Positions 31,571 to 44,518 of a stretch of DNA of 64,000 nucleotides are shown here, in pieces. Position numbers and translations under genes: made by a program. The notes beneath the pieces are model-generated. The model was not told where the DNA came from. It ran no database searches and worked only from the letters and a program-made list of their open reading frames with translations. Within the stretch, counting starts at the first letter, position 1, and each line of letters opens with the position of its first letter. Source of the DNA: Haliotis asinina (Eukaryota; Mollusca; Gastropoda; Lepetellida; Haliotidae); contig NC_090290.1 in assembly GCF_037392515.1 (NCBI RefSeq), positions 26,185,753 through 26,249,752 of the forward strand. The letters run 5' to 3'.

Positions 31571-32370
31571 ACGGGTTATTGACTGTGATCCTGTATTGTT
31601 AAGCCTGTACAAGAATTCAGGTTTATATTGCAAGAAAATCAGAAATAGAATTATGGTTTTATTGTTTCAAGTATTTCTGACGTTAAAATGTTCTTCTATT
31701 GAAGACCGCGAAGTTAAACTCTATTCAGACCACCCTCTACAGAAACACGAGTCGCCATTCGCAACGTCTCGACAAGTTGGGCGAATTGTTTTGCCACGTG
31801 TAAATGCACGTGAGTTAGCCGCAGGGATGAGGTGGATTAGTCTGGCGTTTCTTACTTTCACTTGTTGAACACATTTATTAACAAGAAGGAACTCCTCTCG
31901 TTGCCAAATATTGAGGACAAGGAATATGTTTAGGTTTCTGTTCCCCGTATTTATTCAGTGAATGCATATTAAAGTGTCTTACACTGACGCGACATAGTTA
32001 AAGGTAATTTGTCTTGTGACGCTGGTCACACCGCGTTACACAGACACATGTAAGACCAGATGAAGTGCCTTTCGTATATAGCTTCTCTAACGATCACGTC
32101 ACACGTACGACACATGCTAACATTAAGAAGTACCTGGACTGCTTCATTGCAACACTCGTGATCGGCTTTATAATGAATGCCTCATACATTCTGTCAAGAT
32201 AAACGTAACTAAAACCCATGATAACAAGTCTTTCGACAATTGGGACAGATGATCCAATCATCTGCAAGTACAGTAGATACGGTGTGCTCCATACAGTCAA
32301 ATAATCTGTGATTGAAATAGTTTTAGATAATCGGTGAATTAAATATACTTAAACAATATCTCAGCACATA

Positions 32371-32405
<35 letters not shown>

Positions 32406-32406
32406 A
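32371..32406. repeat. (TAAA)n microsatellite
   Basis: Nine uninterrupted TAAA units. Confidence 0.97.
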
Positions 32407-33112
32407 CACAGTGAGTTTATTACATCTGGAAAAATTACATAACAGGGAGAACATCAAAACTAAACTAGGATTACCTTTGAAAGCCTTCAGTATACCAAGG
32501 TACAGATTTCATCGTTGGGATCGCCTCAAACCAACAATATTCGTGGACCCCACGCGGCGGGAAGGATATGTATACAAATATACTAACTCTCTTATCAGGA
32601 AATCACTGTGTCGGTAAACCCATGTATTTAATATCCTGGCTCGCTGTGACATCAACTTAAATATCATCAATGCCAATTTACTTTAACGTTTTCGTAGCAA
32701 AATCGACTGCATAAAGTCAAAGAAGTTAGGCTAAGTTTGATGACATATGTATGTACAAGCAATAAGGTATAAACCACCTCGGATTATGGGGATAACTGTA
32801 CAAACATAGACGAGCCTATACATACACAAAAAAATAAGCCCAAACCGACAAAAGAATGTGCGTAATTTCTGGCTCAATGACCAGAAGTACTTAAAGAGTG
32901 CAATAAGTACATAACTGCCTAATAGTATGCTTATACGGTGCAAACGAGCACACAAATCACAGACGCACATGTTCCGTAGATCAGTATGTATTCTCTGTTC
33001 ATGACACTATACAAAATAGATCACCGCGCTGTGATCAAGAACTCCAAGTGTAGGATCTGATCTCAGCCATGCAGCCATTCGTTCATGGGTCAACGTTTGG
33101 GTGTGTTACTCC

Positions 33113-33905
33113 TTAACTGCCATAACTGTGGAGGTTAAAAGCAAGGAAGAGAACATAGATTAGCCAAGACCTGGTGCTGTCAAGTCCAAGGTTCCGGCAT
33201 GCGATCACGTCCTGGCGTATTCTGTAGTCCATAATGTCCAAGACATGTTCTTTGAGATTGACATGCTGACTCCTGGTGGGCTGCGACCACCTCTTGGCAT
33301 GAGAAATCATCAACGGAATCAGCACTTTTCAACCTGGCATTGCTAACCATTGAGACTGGTGGCCATGTTTTCAGATGGTCACCGATGTCATTGATGCACC
33401 GTTGTCTTTACAGAATTTTCTGATCGTGACAAGGTCGAGTTTATGGAGCGAAGTACGAGCTCGGCCGTCAATTATGAACAACAGAAATGGCTTTCCGCTT
33501 ACCCTTACCCCTTCCCCATAACCTCAGGTTTTCCAGTGATGTCTAGCTTGACGACAGTTTTTTTAAACTACTTTTTGCTGGGGGATAGGTCACCAAGCTC
33601 TGTGCTCGGCTGATTTCATTCAGACCGTCAATGTTAGACCCGCCACAATGTGAAAACCACACTGTCTTCTTCATACTACTTGACATAAACGGATGAAATC
33701 ACATGATTCTGTGGAGGGCTGTATCCTTCCCAGGCTCTGTCACTAATGGTCGACCTGAACACTGGCTGCCCTTAAAGTCATTAGCTCCTTATGTTTGCTG
33801 GCCAATTTGATGAAAGTCGATGGATGACGACAACGTTTCTTGCAAAAGCCCTCAGTGACATGTCAGCAGTCGACACACAAACGTATTGCCATCGTTGAGC
33901 AGTTG
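33113..33905 (-). pseudogene. Degenerate Tc1-like transposase (DNA transposon relic)
   Basis: Read on the minus strand in several frames with stops. Near 33880-33830: STADMSLRAFARNVVVIHRL, the helix-turn-helix. Near 33750: GRPLVT, the linker typical of Tc1 transposases. Near 33290-33170: RWSQPTRSQHVNLKEHVLDI, MDYRIRQ, matching the 'RSPDLNPIEHVWD' block around the last catalytic residues. Frameshifts and stops show it is dead. Terminal repeats were not located. Confidence 0.75.
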
Positions 33906-34167
33906 AGAGGGCCGACATATTTTAACACAGAATTATGCGTTCCAGATTAACGAGCTCTAATAACAGTTTACTGACACGTGGTAACTGATTCAATACGTGG
34001 AAGATATACTGCACTGGGTGATCGCCTTTGATCATAGCACGTTCATGTCTAAAATCAATGTAAAATGTGTGCAAAGGGTCAACATAATCATACAAACATA
34101 CATAACTATGATATGACTATATATGGCGTTGTGGGGGTAAAAATTATAGGTAGTGCGATACCTTTTT

Positions 34168-34694
34168 GGGGGGCGCGGTGGTCGAGCTGTCTAAGGCGCC
34201 AGGCTACAAATCCAGCGAGCCTGGAGATGCCCGGATCGAGCCCTCTTGTGACCGGGTCTAAAAACCCTTGGAGTCAACTTTGTGTGCAGACTCTTTCAGT
34301 GTTGTCACAGCCCCTAGTGTGCAGTACACAACCCTGTGCACGTAAAAGAACCCACGAGTCCGTTGGTAGATGACCAGATGGTGGCCACACGAATACGTAC
34401 AAACACCTAGGTGCGGTATAGCAACGCGCAGTAAACATGGACACAGTACTGTGACTATGTGTCCCAGTCCACCCAGCTGTGAATGGGTACTTCGTAAGGA
34501 TGGGAAAGCGACATTAACTCGGTGCGCCTGGTAAGTTCCCCAGGGAGTTGACTTTGAAAATACGATGTGCCGTTGTTATGGACATCCAATGACCGAGGGG
34601 AAAAAACCGCCCTTGAACAGTTGAACTAATTGGATATCGGCGCTATACAAATACCTAGTTGTATTGTATTGTATTGTATTGTATTGTATTGTAT
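34168..34694 (+). mobile_element. tRNA-derived SINE, ~525 bp, with (TTGTA)n tail
   Basis: The head 'gcgcggtggtcgagctgtct' resembles an A box, and 'gcccggatcgagccc' a B box. A long body follows with 'cagtccacccagctgtgaat' and 'ggcgctatacaaatacctag', and it ends in seven TTGTA-type repeats. This is a different family from the abalone-type SINE. No clear target-site duplication found. Confidence 0.85.
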
Positions 34695-36359
34695 TTCAAT
34701 GTGTATGTTTCATACATTTCACTACATATGAACACAGAGCCCAGGCAATGATAAATCCTTAGATTGAACTGTACTATATACACATAATTTGTACCTATAT
34801 TACACTCGTGTTCCTAGTTACATCTGACAACTGCATAGCCAGCGTTGAGTGACCAGTCGAAGTTGTTATGCGACAGCAACATTTCTTTCAAATGAGTAAA
34901 AAAATTAGTCATCGAAAACATGAAAAAACGAGGGAAAAAATGCGGTTTTAGCTGTGTAACGCTGAATGTTCCCATCATTTCGCCCACGGCATCTGTTCTT
35001 AACGATAAATAAACGAGGGTGCCAAATAACGGTAAAGCCATCCAGTACTACAGAGGTGATTCTAAGAATACCATTGAGTAGTCAAAATAGGGAAATGCGT
35101 TTGTAGAGCAACATGGCATGAAATTATACAGCTAACTTATTTACCCTCCGAGTCGAAGGAAGAGCATTCCCGCGTCCGACCCACAATCACACTGCCGCTC
35201 ACGCGATCCGTTATCTCGAACAAAGAATGCATGCAACCACGCATATATCACAGCCATGTTTTTAGTTAAAGTTCAGACGTGTACGCATTAGAAGAGTGAA
35301 GAGTCTCAAAGTGGGACTGTTCACTTAATAGTGCTTTCTGATTATAGAAAAGGCAATTATTGCTTAACACTCTTAAGAATCTAGTCATGTTTCGATGAAG
35401 CAAATAAAAAGCACCTCGAAATGGTTAATTTAGTTTGTAGGAAATTTGTGTTTAGGTTGCGCGGATAAAGCTCATTTAGTTTCTCTTGTTGCATGGATAC
35501 CGGTGCCCGGAAGTATTCTCAGAAAGCTATGCCATGACAGTAAATATAGCAATTCTGCTGGCATGGGTTATCGACAGTATCGCAGTGACTGTATTCACTT
35601 TCGTACAATGATATAAATATGCATTATATGTTATAATATTTAATACTTGAGAACTACTTAAATAATGCTGATGGCATATAGATCATATATATATACAGGG
35701 ACAGTTGTACTATGGTTAGTGTGCATCGCTCGATATAAGTTCTCTCTAAAACCGCTGAAAATATCTCTATGTAAAGAAAATTATCAATACATTCGCATTT
35801 ATAGGGAATCTTAGAAATTTTGAATATGTTTCCTATGTCCTTTTGTATGTCTTAAAGAAACACCTGTTTGGATGGATAGTAAATTGTCAACCACAAAACA
35901 TCCATGTACCACCACAGATTTCAACAACGACCTGCGTGCTATTGTCTTCAAACACCAATTATTCATATGGTATTGAAGACAATGTAAATCCACTGCTGGC
36001 GTCCTCTTAAGAGTTTCTGAATCAAAAGATATGAATGAATTTTCCTGCCCACCCAACCCCCACGTTTTCAACAAATGAACTAATTACATAGGGAAAGTTG
36101 ATTCATAAGGTTCAATTTGTGTTTATTTATGAAAGTGAATGGCATAATGTATCTACAACTGGGACAGCTATCCACTAACAGAGATTCATATCAGATAACG
36201 CCCCAGTTTGTACAGATTCGATGCGAATTATGCAGAGAGAATCCCACAATCATGGAACCAGATTTTGGGTAAATTCGCAACTAATGGAATAGATAAAATA
36301 AAATCGGTTTCTATTTACATTTCAGTATATATCTGAACGTCAGGTAAGTAAGTGTGAAA
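34695..36359. other. Intergenic, no gene recognised
   Basis: AT-rich, no exon-like segment, no tandem repeat. Confidence 0.5.
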
Positions 36360-36500
36360 GCGAGTGAGTGAGTTTAGTTTTAGTTTTAGTTTTAGTTTAG
36401 CCTACTCAGCAACATTCCAGATATATGGCAGCAGTCCGTTAGTCGCCTCTTACGACAAGCATGGGGTATTGAAATCAATTCTAACCTGGACTTTCACGGG
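36360..36500 (+). mobile_element. SINE/CORE-type copy, internally deleted
   Basis: Starts 'gcgagtgagtgagtttagtt' with three extra 'ttttag' units, then 'cagcaacattccagatatat' jumping directly to 'gtcgcctcttacgacaagca'. The middle present in the 36715 copy is missing. Confidence 0.8.
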
Positions 36501-36714
36501 TCTGTCAGTGAGAAAAGACGGAGATGTTTTTCATGGTTTTTGGTGGTATTTCTGGTTTTCAAAGCACCCGCGCTACCCACTTTTCATCGACTGTCATAAA
36601 TTGAAATATCACCTTACCTTGTTTTTTTCCAGTCATGTAAACAGGATACTGACTTATTTACGTAACAAGTCGGTACAGCGGAGTTCACGTTTAGGTTTTA
36701 TTTGTAATGGTTGT

Positions 36715-36950
36715 TGTTCAACGCAGCACTCAGCAATATGCCAGCCATATGGCCGCGGTCTGTAAATGATTGAGTTTGGACCAGACAATCTAGAATTCAA
36801 CATCATGAGCATCTATCTACGCATGTGGGATATGATGACATGTGTCAACCAAGCCAGTGAGCTTGACCACCCGATCCTGTTCGTCGCCTTTTACAACAAG
36901 CATGGGTCACTGAAGACCACACTAGCTGGCATCTTCACGGGTCTTTAACA
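36715..36950 (+). mobile_element. SINE/CORE-type copy
   Basis: Longest copy in the window: 'gcagcactcagcaatatgcc', 'gagtttggaccagacaatct', 'tgagcatctatctacgcatg', 'gatgacatgtgtcaaccaag', 'acaacaagcatgggtcactg'. I associate this repeat with abalone genomes. Confidence 0.85.
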
Positions 36951-38399
36951 TTTAATCAACGGCGAGCAGACATTTTGTTTTACGTTAATGAGCCGTCATT
37001 GATTACCTTTTATTTCAGATCAACAACACACTGAAAACACGTAACTCAAAACCCTTGCCCTTCCTACATTGTGTATAGTTATGTAACGGCAGAATGGAAA
37101 TAATACACGAACAGTCTCTGATACGCCCGTGTCCTAAGAAAATACTCCTTCTGTTAAGTCAGTCGATGGTTTTAATCACAATAACACGTCTTTCATGAGC
37201 GATCAATTATATATACCACATAACTACATGTGACGACAATGTGCTTTCTCATGTGACGAACTATCTTGATGTGAACAGAACGTGGGTACAAAAAGGGTTA
37301 CTTCGCGCTTGCTCTGTCCAACATTGATTTTAATGCCACCGTCATGCACGTGCATTTGGTGCAATGTTCACGCTTTTTCACGCACGGTTCGTACGAATTT
37401 TTCGGACAACTGTCCTTTTTTTCTGGGACCAGTTTGCGTTTTGACGAATTTATTCTAGTTTGGTTCAATCCTGTACCGGCGTTTCTATTTTGTACATTGA
37501 CTTTAAGAGTGATATCTTTCTTTTGTCCGGTAGTGTATGTAATTAGAAATCTTATATTACAACAAGACCAGCAGGAACTTATGTGTCTTTAGATTCTAAA
37601 GAAGTACATGCAACAAAAGCGACATGTCGACATTTACTTGGCGGCACTCATGACCCTTTTTCACTTATAACTCATGACCCAAATATAATGTGATCATCCC
37701 CCTTCCCCATTTCCCGGTTACTGACCCTGCCTGACAGCTGGAAGTTGCCTGACATAGCGTGTTACGATGATAGTCTCTGTACTCAATGACGTCATTCTCT
37801 TGCTGGCGCATCCTACTGGGAATTATATACGGTATATGAAACATAACATTCCTACACGCCATGCATATTGACTTTCCATGTCGGTAACTGAACAATATAA
37901 AGAGATGAAAAGAGGGCAGGGGTGTTGTGGGGTTGGTATCTGTATTGTCCCGTATAATTGCACCACCTCTCCCAATGACAACACCCCCAAGACGAACTGT
38001 GTGCGAACTGATGATGCCGTACTTGTGACGTCAAAGCATATCAGGACAGGCTGGTGTCAGGTCGATTCGCCCTGTTGCCTGTGTGTGACGACATTATCTC
38101 TGACAAGTCATGCACCCACGGAAGGGCTGCCACAGCATGTGTCTTTGTTTGCAGTTTGTTTAAGCTGCATGAATGTACACACTACTGCAGTGCATATTAT
38201 AGGAGTCAAGGCAGCTATGGCCTGCTGCTTACAGCGTTCGCTCCTAGTGCAGAGGCTGTCTCTTGATGAATATCTCGTAATGTTATAATGACACACGCAG
38301 TCGCAGTCTACTTCATGTGACGCCAGATGTATAAACAGAGACGTCTCGGACTGACAAATGCTAGTTGTCTATATTGGGGAATGTGTTTGTTGTTTATCG
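36951..38399. other. Intergenic; one unassigned Cys-rich frame
   Basis: Mostly AT-rich. 37878-38288 is more GC-rich, with overlapping open frames containing many Cys (GQGCCGVGICIV; CTHYCSAYY) but no signal peptide and no known pattern, so not called as a gene. Confidence 0.4.
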
Positions 38400-38590
38400 G
38401 CAATTTTCAGCTGCATGCGGCGGCGTACAAACAATTGAGTCTGGACCAGACAGCTTTGTGATCTACGTAACTGGGATATGATGACATGTGTCAACCATTT
38501 CAGCGAGCCTGCCCGCCCGATCCCGTTCTTTGCCTCCTGAGACAAGCATGGGTTCCAGAATACCAATTCTAGCCCTGATCTTTACGGTTT
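38400..38590 (+). mobile_element. SINE/CORE-type copy, truncated
   Basis: Contains 'gtctggaccagacagctttg', 'gatgacatgtgtcaaccatt', 'tcagcgagcctgcccgcccg' and 'gagacaagcatgggttc'. Confidence 0.8.
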
Positions 38591-39779
38591 ACATTGGTAG
38601 GCTATATGGAACTACATTTCCTGCAACCTGTATGGTAATCTCCAGACGCCAGGAACTACAACTCTTCTCCCAAAGACACGAGTGACAGTGGACGTGCATG
38701 ACATGTGAGAGATATCGAGGCTAACTAACAGACCGGTATATACATACATATAGATTGGTTAAACATGGTTCATCACTAACAGTGACATGCAACCCGAATG
38801 TCCTAACCACCACTTTTATCTGTGTACAGCCTCGAGCCAACCATTAGGACGTGAACCCCTATCTTCAAACTCGTAATTGATGCACTACAGACTGTCTACA
38901 ACGTCTTAACTTTGTGCTGTAACACTGCATGCACTGCCGCTCATCTTCAACCACCTGTTATTAGGATGCTATATTCTACAGATTAACGTCGGTTATTTAT
39001 CATGCAAATTCGTGTAAGTCTGATTGTAAATATAAAAAGGTCTTAATGTAACCTCTTCTGTTAATGTCATTGTAGACCGATGTACTTTATCTTTAACGTT
39101 TTGATAAAGTACATGAAAACTGTCGTCTACAGATGTTCACGTATTCATGAAACATGTGGGGGAAGAGACCGTAGCTCTAAGTACACAATGGGTACGACTG
39201 GTTACAATATCCGAGTGTTGTCATCCTACAGCCATCTGTTGGTGGTGTGCCTGAACATCTCTAGTGACAATATATCTTCCTCGGTCTCCTGACCAAAGGA
39301 GAAGATAGGTTTCTTCATAAGTTTCTTGACAATATGACAGCCTGGTTGGTCTTACGACAGACGTATCTGTCACATCAATGCCAGATATACATTATAACTT
39401 CGTTAGTCACAACATTCCACAAATTAATATTCAGTTCTTTATCAGAAGTTGGCTTTTCGTACTACAATAAACCTTCTGCGAGCTGGTTCAGACAAGCAGA
39501 GTCCCCCTGTGACACACACTGTTAAGTACCTCCATCATAAAGGGGATGCCAGAGGAAAAAGAAACATTTCCACATTAATCGATCATCCCTGTCAACGCCT
39601 TATCGATAAGATATCCTCCCCGACAAGACAGCAAAGGTTAGTGTATCCAAACATGATGGTCCCAGGTCAGTGAACAGGGGAACTCATCTTCAGCCATAAG
39701 GTACGTGTTTTGTCAAGTTGACCCAAATGACAGTCAATGTACATGTTCACCTTACACGTGCCAATGTAGGTTTCACTGT
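38591..39779. other. Intergenic, no gene recognised
   Basis: No repeats above background and no exon-like segments. Confidence 0.5.
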
Positions 39780-41905
39780 TCACCAGACTTTCACTGACAT
39801 GCACGTATTCAATGTACATGTGTCCGAGTAGACCCTCACTGACCTGTTGACTGTACATGTGCTCACGCAGTACTTTCACTGACCTGTTTACTGTACATGT
39901 GCTCAAGTAGTACTTTCACTGACGTGTTGACTGTACATGTGCTCAAGTAGTACTTTCACTGGCCTGTTTACTGTACACGTGCTCAAGTAGTACTTTCACT
40001 GACCTGTTTACTGTACATGTGCTCAAGTAATACTTTCACTGACCTGTTTACTGTACATGTGCTCAAGTAGTACTTTCACTGACGTGTTGACTGTACACGT
40101 GCTCAAGTAGTACTTTCACTGACCTGTTTACTGTACACGTGCTCAAGTAGTGCTTTCACTGACGTGTTGACTGTACATGTGCTCAAGCAGTACTTTTACT
40201 GACGTGTTTACTGTACATGTGCTCAAGTAGTACTTTCACTGACGTGTTGACTGTACATGTGCTCAAGTAGTACTTTCACTGACGTGTTGACTGTACATGT
40301 GCTCAGCAGTAGTTTCACTGACGTGTTAAGTAAACATGTGCTCAAGCAGTACCTTCACTGACCTGTTCACTGTACATGTGCTCAAGTAATACTTTCACTG
40401 ACCTGTCCCCTGTACATGTGCTCAAGCAATACCTCCACTAACGCGTTTACTGTACATGTGCTCAAGCAGTACTTTCACTGACCTGTTTACTGAACATGTG
40501 CTCAAGTAGTACTTAACGGGTTTACTGTACATGTGCTCAAGCAGTATTTTCACTGACCTGTTTACTGTACATGTGCTCAAGCAGTATGTTCACTGACTTG
40601 TTGACTGTACATGTGTTCAAGCAATACTTTCACTGACGTGTTTACTGTACATGTGCTCAAGTAGTACTTTCACTGACGTGTTGACTGTACATGTGCTCAA
40701 GTAGTACTTTCACTGACGTGTTGACTGTACATGTGCTCAGCAGTAGTTTCACTGACGTGTTAAGTAAACATGTGCTCAAGCAGTACCTTCACTGACCTGT
40801 TCACTGTACATGTGCTCAAGTAATACTTTCACTGACCTGTCCCCTGTACATGTGCTCAAGCAATACCTCCACTAACGCGTTTACTGTACATGTGCTCAAG
40901 CAGTACTTTCACTGACCTGTTTACTGAACATGTGCTCAAGTAGTACTTAACGGGTTTACTGTACATGTGCTCAAGCAGTATTTTCACTGACCTGTTTACT
41001 GTACATGTGCTCAAGTAGTACTTTCACTGACGTGTTGACTGTACATGTGCTCAGCAGTAGTTTCACTGACGTGTTAAGTAAACATGTGCTCAAGCAGTAC
41101 CTTCACTGACCTGTTCACTGTACATGTGCTCAAGTAATACTTTCACTGACCTGTCCCCTGTACATGTGCTCAAGCAATACCTCCACTAACGCGTTTACTG
41201 TACATGTGCTCAAGCAGTACTTTCACTGACCTGTTTACTGAACATGTGCTCAAGTAGTACTTAACGGGTTTACTGTACATGTGCTCAAGCAGTATTTTCA
41301 CTGACCTGTTTACTGTACATGTGCTCAAGCAGTACGTTCACTGACTTGTTGACTGTACATGTGTTCAAGCAATACTTTCACTGACGTGTTTAGTAAACAT
41401 GTGCTCAAGCAGTACCTTCACTGACCTGTTCACTGTACATGTGCTCGAGTAGTACTGTCACTGACCTGTTCACTGTACGTGTGCTCAAGCAATACGTTCA
41501 CTAACGTGTTTACTGTACATGTGCTCAAGTAGTACTTTCACTGACTTGTTGACTGTACATGTGCTCAAGCAGTACTTTCACTGACCTGTTTACTGTACAT
41601 GTGCTCAAGTAGTACTTCCACTGACCTGTTCACTGTACATGTGCTCAAGTAGTACTTTCACTGATGTGTTTACTGTACATGTGTTCAAGTAGTACCTTCA
41701 CTGACATGTTCACTGTACATGTGCTCAAGTAGTACTTTCACTGACGTGTTGACTGAACATGTGCTCAAGCAATACTTTCACTGATGTGTTCACTGCACAT
41801 GTGCTCCAGTAGACCTTCACCGATGTGTTCACTGTACATGTGCTCAAGTAGTACTTTCATTGACGTGTTCACTGCTCAAGTAGAATTTTCACTGTAAACT
41901 CCCAC
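39780..41905. repeat. 40-bp minisatellite with higher-order structure, about 53 copies
   Basis: Unit: 'ctgtttactgtacatgtgct', then 'caagtagtactttcactgac'. A variant block that begins 'gctcagcagtagtttcactg' recurs at 40301, 40735 and 41049, each time followed by the same order of variant units, so groups of units were copied together. The unit core 'tgtacatgtgc' is nearly palindromic. Confidence 0.96.
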
Positions 41906-41925
41906 TGACGTGTTTCCCGTAGACA

Positions 41926-41985
41926 GACAGACAGATAGATAGATGGATAGATGGATTATGGATTGATAGACAGATAGATAGATGC
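41926..41985. repeat. GACA/GATA microsatellite, imperfect
   Basis: 'agacagacagacagatagat' followed by 'agatggatag' repeats, next to the end of the 40-bp array. Confidence 0.9.
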
Positions 41986-43542
41986 TGTTTTATACAAAAT
42001 GATAAGTCTAGCTGACAATGGAATGATTTATTACACACAATGGGTGCATTGTTATGGTAGTCATGCCGCATACGTAGCTGCTGAAAATAGAACTCCAAAG
42101 TAATGTAAAATTTAAAACAATGATTGCTCCTGTGACCAGTACCAATCGATAAGCTCACCTGAATGTCCGTCACGTGTGGATGCAAAAGAACGTACAAAGA
42201 AGCACAACATATAATTGCTAAAGTGAAGCTACCCTGTGTCATCATCGATACGCTACTGTACATGCTATAGTACTAGAATTGTGTCACCTGTGTGAAATAA
42301 TGTTGTAGCTAGGTTCAATAAGTGATGATAGTTTTAGATAACTCTTCATGGAGTAGCCTGGCTGCAGACTATGGACGATTGACCAGCACACTAAGTGTGT
42401 CTTGTATGGATGAATACTTTGTTCACCTTACTAGTTCAATTTAAGCAGTGTGTCGAAAACGTGTACTACACATTTCCATATTTCGGGAATATTTATCTAA
42501 TATAAGTTGTCTAGGAGTACCTGTAGCAATGTGTCATGATGGCTGAGGGAAACCTGCATATCCGAACAATAACAACAAAACATCTATTAAAGGGAAAATA
42601 CGTGCATTATCTCAATGAATGATGAATGTTTATGTATGTAATACTGATTCGTCACTTTTGAAGGCGACCCTGGGATGTGCTGAATGTGCAGAACGAGTAT
42701 CAGACCATTGCCCTATGTATGGAACTCGGAACCATATTTCATCGCGTGTAATGCTCAGTCTTTTGAACACGTCGCTAATGGAGATACAAGTGTCAAGTTA
42801 CACGATTTTCACGTGCTTGCACACATTGAGACAAATGCGCACTTGGCATGGATGACACGAGATGAGCATTACGTCATGTGGTTATAACAAGAAAGTTACG
42901 ACATTAAGATAGTGTTTACTTCCACGACGACTGACGAAAGATGCACACATAATGCAGGAAGCGCCATTTGTTGACAGATATTCACGACTGCGCTCAAATG
43001 ACATGTACTCAAAAGTAAACCTTATTACATAAGAAAGAAATACCCCTTCCTTTCACAACTAATAAATGCATTACTCGTGGGCAAGGACAAACATATTTCC
43101 CTGGAGACGTAATTATTCGTAGATTCCGGTTTTACTCTTCCTCGCACTAAGCCAGTTTAGCTTAGGATGTTCCAAAAACACCCAAACTGATGTGCTCTAC
43201 AAAGTGTGAATGTCACAAGGCGCAAGTATGATATAAATATAACTTATATGGATGTAAACCAACCAACCATCAATAACATCTCCTGTATCAGTCAACATTT
43301 TACCTGGTAAATGTTGGAGAAAAACAGTCAGGTTGATCCAACGTCTGTACATTGCAGCCATTGCTATACCTAACACTCGACTAACGTCTGACATCAGCGA
43401 CAAATATTATGCCATGAGGTAAACGTTTTATCTGTGACTAAGTCACATATGCTACGTGCTCACATCCAGAATCGTATAAAGTAGATGAACCTGGGATCCA
43501 TCAACGTTCATGTGACCATTTTAGTTAGGAATGGAATTTAAC
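41986..43542. other. Region downstream (minus strand) of the TGF-beta propeptide exons; mature-domain exon not found
   Basis: If the gene at 43543-44518 has a third exon, it should lie here or further left on the minus strand. I see no CC..., GW..W or NYC-G-C pattern in this stretch. Confidence 0.5.
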
Positions 43543-43982
43543 CCGTGTGAATATATGCAAAAATGGCCTTCGCTTGGCAGGCGTGACTGTTCGTAAACCA
43601 CGTAATGATGGTCTTCTGACTTTTCTGCGCTTGCCCCATTTTCTGTTCTTGGGTAGCACGAGCTTAACCTCTCGCCCGCATCTGCGACAGTCTACACGAA
43701 GCTTCAATATGCTAAGGGGTGGTTCCACAAGAGTCTGAATCAAGCTGATCGGCAGACTTAGCTTCTGCCATCTTGTTTTTTTCACTTTAGTCCGGAGGTA
43801 CGTAAGGAGAACAAGACGTTTGTCCTTCAGCTGAAACACTTTCAGTACTATACGCTTACCCTTCTTACTTTTCCCGCGTTTTTTCACAAGTACCCACAAA
43901 TTTGCACTCAGCACCTCCAACTCTTTTCTTTTTGTACTTGTATCCAGCACGAACTCCAGTATGCTTGCATCTTCTTTTCTTC
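43543..43982 (-). CDS. TGF-beta-like ligand exon 2 (propeptide body)
   Basis: Minus-strand acceptor 'gcttctttttag'. Very Lys/Arg rich near the end (KWGKRRKVRRPSLRG, PAKRR). If the donor at 43542 is not used, the frame reads six more codons and stops, with no mature domain. Confidence 0.78.
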
Positions 43983-44518
43983 CTAAAAAGAAGCACATAT
44001 TAAAAACCCGTGTATTATTGACTATCACATTGTAGAAAGTGGACAGTGTATAGTGAAGAAGGTTATGAATCAGAAACATATGCCTCATCATATCGGTCAT
44101 CACTGTGAGTGACACAGATAAAACTCCGTAACAATATGACTCATCAATATTGTGATGATGTTGTATCTCAGCATCATCGTCATGTACAAAGACAAAACCT
44201 ACCTATCGTCTGAGAGAAAGTGATAATTTCCTCCTTCTGAGTTTGATGTGGGGTAATGTGTTTTCTTGGTATTCCATCCGACTGCATGGGGGAGCCATGT
44301 TTCCCAATTCTCAAAGCTGTCTCAAGGCGCATGCGTATAAGCTGTAACCTCTTCAGTTGCTGGATGTCCTTGCCCAGAGATCCCCGACAGTCGCTGCAGT
44401 TTTTGAAGTAGTGTGGTACGCTGAGGGCACCCACTCTGCTGCTTGTCGGTGTGAAGACAATTAGAAACGATGCTATGAGGTAGGTGGCAAATGTGATCCC
44501 AACACTCACAGTGTCCAT
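43543..44518 (-). CDS. TGF-beta superfamily ligand, activin/myostatin-like: signal peptide and propeptide (exons 1-2, mature domain not found)
   Basis: Exon 1 44518-44203 and exon 2 43982-43543 join in frame (252 codons) by splice sites 'gtaggttt' and 'cttctttttag'. ATG has an in-frame TAA 24 nt upstream. Residues 1-30 are hydrophobic (GITFATYLIASFLIVF), a signal peptide. NCSDCRGSLGKDIQQLKRLQ and LIRMRLETAL match the CxxC...LR.E.I..QIL..L start of activin/myostatin propeptides. EEIITFSQ, ILEFVLD, LSANLWVLV, WQKLSLPIS and LRVDCRRC follow the family order. RPFLHIFTR is where myostatin has an exon border, and a donor 'gggttaaa' sits there. Family role: the propeptide folds and masks a secreted dimeric growth factor. 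Exact subfamily undetermined. Confidence 0.8.
44203..44518 (-). CDS. TGF-beta-like ligand exon 1 (signal peptide, start of propeptide)
   Basis: Starts MDTVSVGITFATYLIASF. Donor on the minus strand 'gatag|gtaggttttg', phase 1. Includes NCSDC, the Cys pair found in activin and myostatin propeptides. Confidence 0.8.

Noticed and set aside
37878..38288. Cys-rich secreted peptide gene
   Set aside because: Cys are spread over overlapping frames, there is no signal peptide and no known Cys pattern.
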